From positions 124,001 through 188,000 of the forward strand of contig NC_134036.1 in assembly GCF_964204645.1 (NCBI RefSeq): DNA of 64,000 bases, written 5' to 3'. The DNA comes from Tubulanus polymorphus. Its lineage: Eukaryota > Nemertea > Palaeonemertea > Tubulaniformes > Tubulanidae. Shown here piece by piece: positions 58,435 to 64,000 of this stretch (its first letter is position 1; each line of letters opens with the position of its first letter). The notes under the pieces were generated by a model, which was given only the letters and a program-made list of their open reading frames with translations, had not been told where the DNA came from and searched no databases. A program made the position numbers and the translations under genes.

Positions 58435-58520
58435 CTTAAACGGTAAGAATTGATCGTCCATGTTTCCTAAACCTAAGGAGCCATGTTTATTTCTACCCCA
58501 CACGTACAGATCATTGTTAT
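58435..58520 (-). CDS. RCC1-repeat exon, copy B
   Basis: This 86-nt exon has acceptor ATTGTAG and donor GTAAGT. It encodes NNDLYVWGRNKHGSLGLGN and MDDQFLPFK, the central strand pattern of an RCC1 beta-propeller blade (WGxNxxGxLGLG). Two leading bases need a G from the upstream exon and the end is phase 0. No other exon of the gene could be recognised nearby, so it may be an internal exon of a gene with long introns, or a captured exon moving with the repeated block. The parent gene is not identified. Confidence 0.6.
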
Positions 58521-58974
58521 CTACAATATAATAACATTGCAAACATTGTAACATCATTCTAGACGCTAGGCTAGGGATTGATAGAGAGAGGGAGCAGGGT
58601 TTATGTATAGGGGGAGTAGGACCAGGGAGTTTCACAGAGTAACTAGCATGTCTCCAGCCTCGATTGCCTACATACCTATTGATAACTATTAAAATGGACT
58701 CTACTTGGTTCATCTTGGTTTATCTGGTTCGTCCTGGTTCATCTTGGTTTATCTGGGTTCGTCCTGGTTAATCTTGGTTTATCTGGGTTCATCCTGGTTC
58801 ATCTTGCACCATCTGCTCCACTGCATCAATGTCTGTATAATGTTCAAATCAATTCTCTACTGATTGTAGGTAAAGGGGGAATCAGTGACCACCATAACAT
58901 CCGTCAATAGTTCCACCATATTGATGACAAACATCCTAAAAAATATACATGAAACTTGATAGATTTGAGTTAGA

Positions 58975-59340
58975 GTTAGAGTTAAGTCTAGTTACCGGTG
59001 TATCAGAGAAATGGCAATCTAACGTACCCCTCAAAATGAGGGTTAAGGGTCAAATATTTTTTTTTTTTGCCCATTTATGATAAAATTTAGTACAGACATG
59101 TTTTTTGGGGCACTGATCACGAATATGAGTTAGTTTTTGGATTTGAGGCCTCTAAAATGAGATATTCAGGATTTCATGTTTTGACCCGTCACAATTTTCA
59201 TGAAATTTGGTCCAAAAATACGATACGATTTTTTATTAAATGATGCCAAATATTCAATTAAGGTAGAAATTGATGCTCTTCCTAAAACCATGAATTATAA
59301 TTCCTGCAACACAATTACAGGCTGCTATAACTCAATAGAC
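58975..59340. repeat. AT-rich dispersed repeat, copy B (shortened)
   Basis: This retains the start (GTATCAGAGAAATGGCAATC) and parts of the second half (TTTTTTGGGGCACTGATCAC), with a deletion between. It is followed by the AATTCCTGCAACACAATTAC segment seen in copy D. Confidence 0.65.
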
Positions 59341-59610
59341 AATAACAAGTTTTCACCACTTTTTCCACATAGTCATGTCCCTACAACATAATCAGTGGTG
59401 CTACCATGGAGACCTGTCCAGATGGCACTTAAGAGGTCATTTCTTCATATCTCTGAGGGTAGGGGTAACAGGGGCAATCGTCTCGGTCATCAAGTTCCTT
59501 GAACTCTTGACAAAGGCAGCTTTCAAAAGTACAATTACAGGAAGGCATCAAAAGCTTGGAAAAACCAAAGGTGCTCCAGTGAGTGTTGTAAATAGTGGAA
59601 AAACGATAAT

Positions 59611-59693
59611 CTGTTAATCCTTGTGTCTATTATATATATAAAATAACGTTATATTAGATACATACTATAACTATAGACACTGTGGATTAACAG
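59611..59693. other. Inverted repeat around an AT core
   Basis: CTGTTAATCCTTGTGTCTAT is matched by ATAGACACTGTGGATTAACA in inverse orientation, with about 42 bp of AT-rich sequence between. It probably marks the junction of the tandem segments or a small MITE. Confidence 0.65.
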
Positions 59694-60139
59694 ATTCTTG
59701 TTTTTACACAAAACGAGCCACTGTGTGCTGGGAGAAAACCGGCAGTGAAACTGCTGAAACTGCTGAACATGTGGAAAAGAGGAGGAATTAACAGGAATTG
59801 TAACAACAGCTCATCAAGATTTGTGAAACTATCGCCTGCGCCTGAGCTCAGTGCACGCGGCTAGAGTACGGCCTAATAAAAAAGTGAAACTTGAAAGTGG
59901 TAGCCAACAAGCAGAAAGGTTATTGTCACTGGAGTTGTAGCCTACTCCAGTGACAATGTAGGTCACTGCTGTGTCTATGAGGGCAAAACATCTCATGAAT
60001 TCTTACCTTTTTAACCAATTCGTACATTTAGAGTCATTGTGGCTTTAAAGTCTTTATCAATTGCATAATTTAGAGAATAGTTTCATTGTCAATAAAGAAT
60101 GAATTGAGTGCGCTCCACAGAGCGCGATTTCCATATCGA

Positions 60140-60755
60140 CCGTCTTGTGCTGCCCCCATGTATAAAGATAGCGGGGAAAACGTGAACTAATATAATACTC
60201 GCTTGCCGGAGTCTTCGAACGGCCGTAGTGGACGAACTAATTACCGATTTGCGGGCCGGATTGCGAGGAAAATTCTCAAACTCTTAAAACTGCTTTTACA
60301 CGTTTGAACCAAACTCTTTTTCTATCAAAGAAAAAGCCTTAAAAGAGGAAATTTGAATTGGGATATTTCTAGTATCGTCTGGCAGAGAGCGAGAGGTGTT
60401 TGAATGTTCCCTGATTATTTGCGCGCAATTCGAAGGAAAAATAGAAGGTTTGTCAATTCAAATGATAAATGATCATTCAAAATGTAAATGAATAATTCAT
60501 TATGTATATAGTACTAATTAATTGAAGCTAATTTGAATTTTAGCTAAAAAATTGAATATCGTTTCCTAAAAAAATAAGGAAATATCATCTAAAATTCGGA
60601 ACGTATTTATAATATCATATTTAATTAGAATTAGGCGACGCACTGGTCTATATTGTATATAATAAGGAAATTTATATTCCGGCGGTAAATATGCACCGCT
60701 ATTTTAGTTCACAGTAATTCCGCTATCGTAATTCATAGGGGCAGGACTGTACGGT
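60140..60755. mobile_element. TIR element, copy C
   Basis: The termini match those of copies A and B with a few substitutions. The interior frame is broken. The small inverted-repeat element follows at 60,783-60,994. A partial second copy, right terminus only, ends at 61,528 and is followed by another small element at 61,556-61,761. Confidence 0.7.
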
Positions 60756-62460
60756 TAACATCTGACTTAGCTTCGCTATCTTACTGTGGCATGCGAGTAA
60801 TACAGATATTTTTCTTTGGCGAATTTCGTTCATAATTTAACACGATTTCGTTGTATATCAATAATTCTATTAACTTTTAAGCTATATAGAAGAGGGTCTT
60901 ATCTACAAAATGATTTTCAAACCATTTTTTATAGAACTCTTTTGTCAGCGGAATGTATTAGCATCCGGTAAAACGGTAGACTCACATGCCACAGGAAGAA
61001 TTTCAAGCAAATGATATTTTATTTTTCAAAATATTGGATTCAACTACCACTACCATCAACCACTGTAACCAGAAAAATGCTCTGAAACTATTAGCTAATT
61101 TTTCTATTACAGAATTATCTCAAAGAGTTAACTTGAATCGGGGTATTTTTAGTTTCTCCTGGCAGAGAGCGATAGGTGTTTGTATGTTCTCTTTTCACGC
61201 AATTGAAATATATCGAAGGAAAAATATGGAAGTTTGTCAAATTCAGGATAAATTCAAAAATGTAAATGAATAATTCATTCTGTATAAATACTAATTAATT
61301 GATAAGTAAGTTATTTTTTAGAAAAAAAAGAATATCGTCACTTAAAAAATAAGGAAATATCATTCAAAAATTAGAAAGTATTCACAATTTCATAATTAAT
61401 CAGAATTAGACGACACAGTGGTCCGTATTGTACGTAATAATGAGATGTATATATGCGGTAAATATGCACCGCTATTTTAGTTCACAGAAATTCCGCTATC
61501 GTTATTCATAGGGGCAGCACTGTACGGTTCATACCTAGCTTTACCTCGCGTTCTTACTGTGGCACGCGAGTAATAGAGAATAGTCGAATTTCGTTCATTA
61601 TTTGGCACGATTTCATTGTATATTGTTAATTCTTTTAACTTGTTAGCTTCATCTAAGAGGATCTTCTTTTTAAAACGATTTTTAAGCCATTTTTATAGAA
61701 CTCTTTTGTCAGCGGATTGTATTATCATCCGCTAAAAAAGCGGTAGACTCACATGCCACAGGAAGAATTTCAATCAAATTAAATTTTATATTCAAAAATT
61801 GAGCATTCAACCAACACTACCATCAAAGTTGCAGTACGCAAATCATTAAACATCCTATTTATGTCGACCTCTCTTGGTCAGGGTTAAAATTGAACCCTTC
61901 CTAATGAAACCAACTACAAATTTGCGCCAAAAACTGGAAAAACTTCAGTTGAACCTCGTTAATACGACAAAGACGAAACCAGTTTAATACAACAATTGCA
62001 TCCCACAAGATTCATATCAACGAGATTCCACTGAAACTAGAACAGAAAATCAGTAACAACCACCACAAAATTGGTGAATAATTGATAGATACATTTATTT
62101 ATTAATTTCATTGAAAAATGTATCATGCATCAGAGTTAAATATCAAACTAAAGTCTTGCATAAAGTGAACATGTGATCAACGCCGCAATGAACTGACTGA
62201 ACTAACCCAGGAACCGAAACCTGAAATCAGATTTACAATATCAGACATCAGATTTACAATATCAGACATCCGATTTATGACGCATCACTTTCACACATGT
62301 TTCTGGTGCGTTATGTTATTACAGTACAGTAGAGTCTGTTCCTAACTCAACAACTCTATGCACCGTCGTGGAGAAATAAACTTGAAATTAAATTTCTTTC
62401 CAAAATATGGAGTGAGTGATGTTTTAGGAGTGTTTTAAATCTAGAGAAATCGAGACTTAC

Positions 62461-62546
62461 CTTAAACGGAAAGAATTGATCGTCCATGTTTCCTAAACCT
62501 AAAGAGCCATGTTTATTTCTACCCCACACGTACAGATCATTGTTAT
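62461..62546 (-). CDS. RCC1-repeat exon, copy C
   Basis: This is the same 86-nt exon as copy B with intact frame and splice sites; one Leu is replaced by Phe (DDQFFPFK). Two intact tandem copies could be spliced in series to extend an RCC1 propeller, or may be alternatives. No flanking exons were recognised. Confidence 0.58.
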
Positions 62547-63009
62547 CTACAATATAATAACATTGCAAACATTGTAACATCATTCTAGACGCTAGGCTAG
62601 GGATTGATAGAGGGAGGGAGCAGGGTTTATGTATAGAGGGAGCAGGGCCAGGGAGTTTCACAGACTAACTAGCATGTCTCCAGCCTCGATTGCCTACGTA
62701 CCTATTGATAACTATTAAAATGAGACATCAATTTCTAGCAGTACTTCCATTAGTCACGACTCTACTTGGTTCATCTTGGTTTATCTGGTTCATCCTGGTT
62801 AATCTTGGTTTATCTGGGTTCGTCCTGGTTCATCTTGGTTTATCTGGGTTCGTCCTGGTTCATCTTGCACCATCTGCTCCACTGCATCAATGTCTGTAAC
62901 GTTCAAATCAATTCTCTACTGATTGTAGGTAAAGGGGGAATCAGTGACCACCATAACATCCGTCAATAGTTCCACCATATTGATGACAAACATCCTAAAA
63001 AATATACAT

Positions 63010-64000
63010 GAAACTTGATATATTTGAGTTAGAGTTAGAGTTAAGTCTAGTTACCGGTGTATCAGAGAAATGGCAATCTAAGGTACCCCCAAAATGAGGG
63101 TTAGGGGTCAAATATTTTTTGTCTCCAATTTCGATGAAATTTAGAATAGACATGTATCCTTGGGTACTGATCACAAATCTGAAAGAATTTTTAGGATCCG
63201 AGGCCCTAAAAATGAGAAATTCGAATTCTTAGGGGTACCCCCTAAATTTTCAAAAGGCCCTGGGCCCCAGAGTTTTCGAGATATTCGAAATCTGATTGCA
63301 GATTTGGAATCAGCACCCCTGAAAATAGTAAGGACTAAAATTTTAAGAAAATCGAAGAGATTCGATTTTTTGGCAAAAAACGACAAAAATCTAAGGTGTT
63401 AGTCCAGGGTTTTTTTTTGGGCGAAAAATTTTTTTTCTCTGATTCCATCGAAACTTGGTAGGAAGATGTATTCTGAAGTGTAGATTCCGGATCCGCAATC
63501 AGATTTTGAATCGGAATTCATCTTCATTGGCAAATAAGGGTTTTAATGCCCAAAATATGCACCCCAAAAATGGGGTACAAAGTCAATTTTTTTTTTTGGC
63601 CCAATGTTAACTAAATTTACTACAGACATGTTTTTTGGGGTGCTGATGACGAAAATGAAGTTAGTTTTTGGATCCAAGGCCCAAAAAATGAGAAATTCGA
63701 ATTTTTTGGGGGGGACCCCCTAGATTTACAAAAGGCCTTGGACCCCAGATCTTTCGAGATATTTAAAATCTGATTGCAGATTTGCAATCCGCATCCCTGA
63801 AAATAGTAAGGACTAAAATTTCAAGCAAATCGAAGAGATTCGATTTTTTCGCCAAAAATTCCAAAAATCTAAGAAAATTAGTTTTTGGATTGAAGTGCCA
63901 AACAAGAGAAATCCAGGATTTTATGTTTTTAGCCCCTTCAAATTGACCTGTTGATGTCTTTTTTACAGCTGATATCAAATACTAAATCAATTTTTAGATA
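63010..64000. repeat. AT-rich dispersed repeat, copy C, running to window end
   Basis: Both halves are present and are closest to copy A in the second half (CTTTCGAGATATTTAAAATC, GCAATCCGCATCCCTG). It continues past the window. Confidence 0.72.

Larger units (their letters stand above)
56300..64000. repeat. Tandem segmental duplication carrying RCC1 exon (copies B and C)
   Basis: Two successive units (about 56.3-59.6 and 59.7-64.0 kb) share, in order: GGATTAACAGATT; a TIR element; a small inverted-repeat element; a block with CTTGGTCAGGGTTAAAAT; an RCC1 exon (minus); GGTTTATCTGGGTTCGTCC repeats; and the AT-rich repeat. The RCC1 exons are 4,026 bp apart and the TIR elements 3,274 bp apart. 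The difference comes from an internal duplication in copy C (second small element at 61,556-61,761). A third unit (A) lies at 36.05-39.24 kb. Confidence 0.8.

Noticed and set aside
62690-62969. Repeated WFIL/VYLG-rich ORFs
   Set aside because: They come from GGTTTATCTGGGTTC-type tandem repeats, with no start context. The same repeats occur in the sister segments in different frames.

Overview
Eukaryotic nuclear DNA from an invertebrate animal. Coding exons are broken by many short introns, the intergenic DNA is AT-rich, and the window is unusually rich in tandem repeats and small DNA transposons. The gene set (LRMDA-like, POGZ/ZNF280-like, RUSC1/2-like, VPS72) is bilaterian. A spiralian such as a mollusc, annelid or brachiopod would fit, but the sequence alone does not fix the phylum. 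I built the gene models by joining exons at splice sites. For the five models with a complete coding chain, the exon lengths sum to an exact multiple of three and every junction phase agrees.

Layout. (1) 1-10,290 is the left arm of a large inverted duplication. It holds a complete LRMDA-like leucine-rich-repeat gene (+) facing the 3' half of a POGZ/ZNF280-like zinc-finger gene (-). (2) 10,290-13,688 holds the unique 5' half of the zinc-finger gene, with THAP domain, acidic SUMO-interaction-like motifs and AT-hook. (3) 16,973-28,333 is a RUSC1/2-like RUN+SH3 gene (-) with two candidate first exons. (4) 31,715-35,453 is VPS72/YL1 (+), whose third intron is almost entirely a 73-bp minisatellite. 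(5) 35.5-40.5 kb is repeat-dense DNA: an element with about 60-bp terminal inverted repeats, a second small inverted-repeat element, a broken RCC1-repeat exon and an AT-rich dispersed repeat. (6) 40,550-51,165 is the right arm. It has a 5'-truncated zinc-finger copy with two nonsense codons, and a second intact LRMDA-like gene (-). (7) 51.2-64 kb holds satellite-like arrays and two further tandem copies (about 56.3-59.6 and 59.7-64 kb) of the repeat/RCC1 segment seen at 36-39 kb.

The genes do not form an operon or pathway. Two, VPS72 (H2A.Z chaperone) and the THAP/zinc-finger protein, are nuclear chromatin factors. RUSC is a cytoplasmic adaptor. In humans POGZ, VPS72 and RUSC1 all lie at 1q21-q22, so this neighbourhood looks like retained ancestral linkage. 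The most notable points are the THAP + POGZ-finger architecture, an AT-AC (U12-type) intron in both LRMDA-like copies, and the inverted duplication with one decayed partner.
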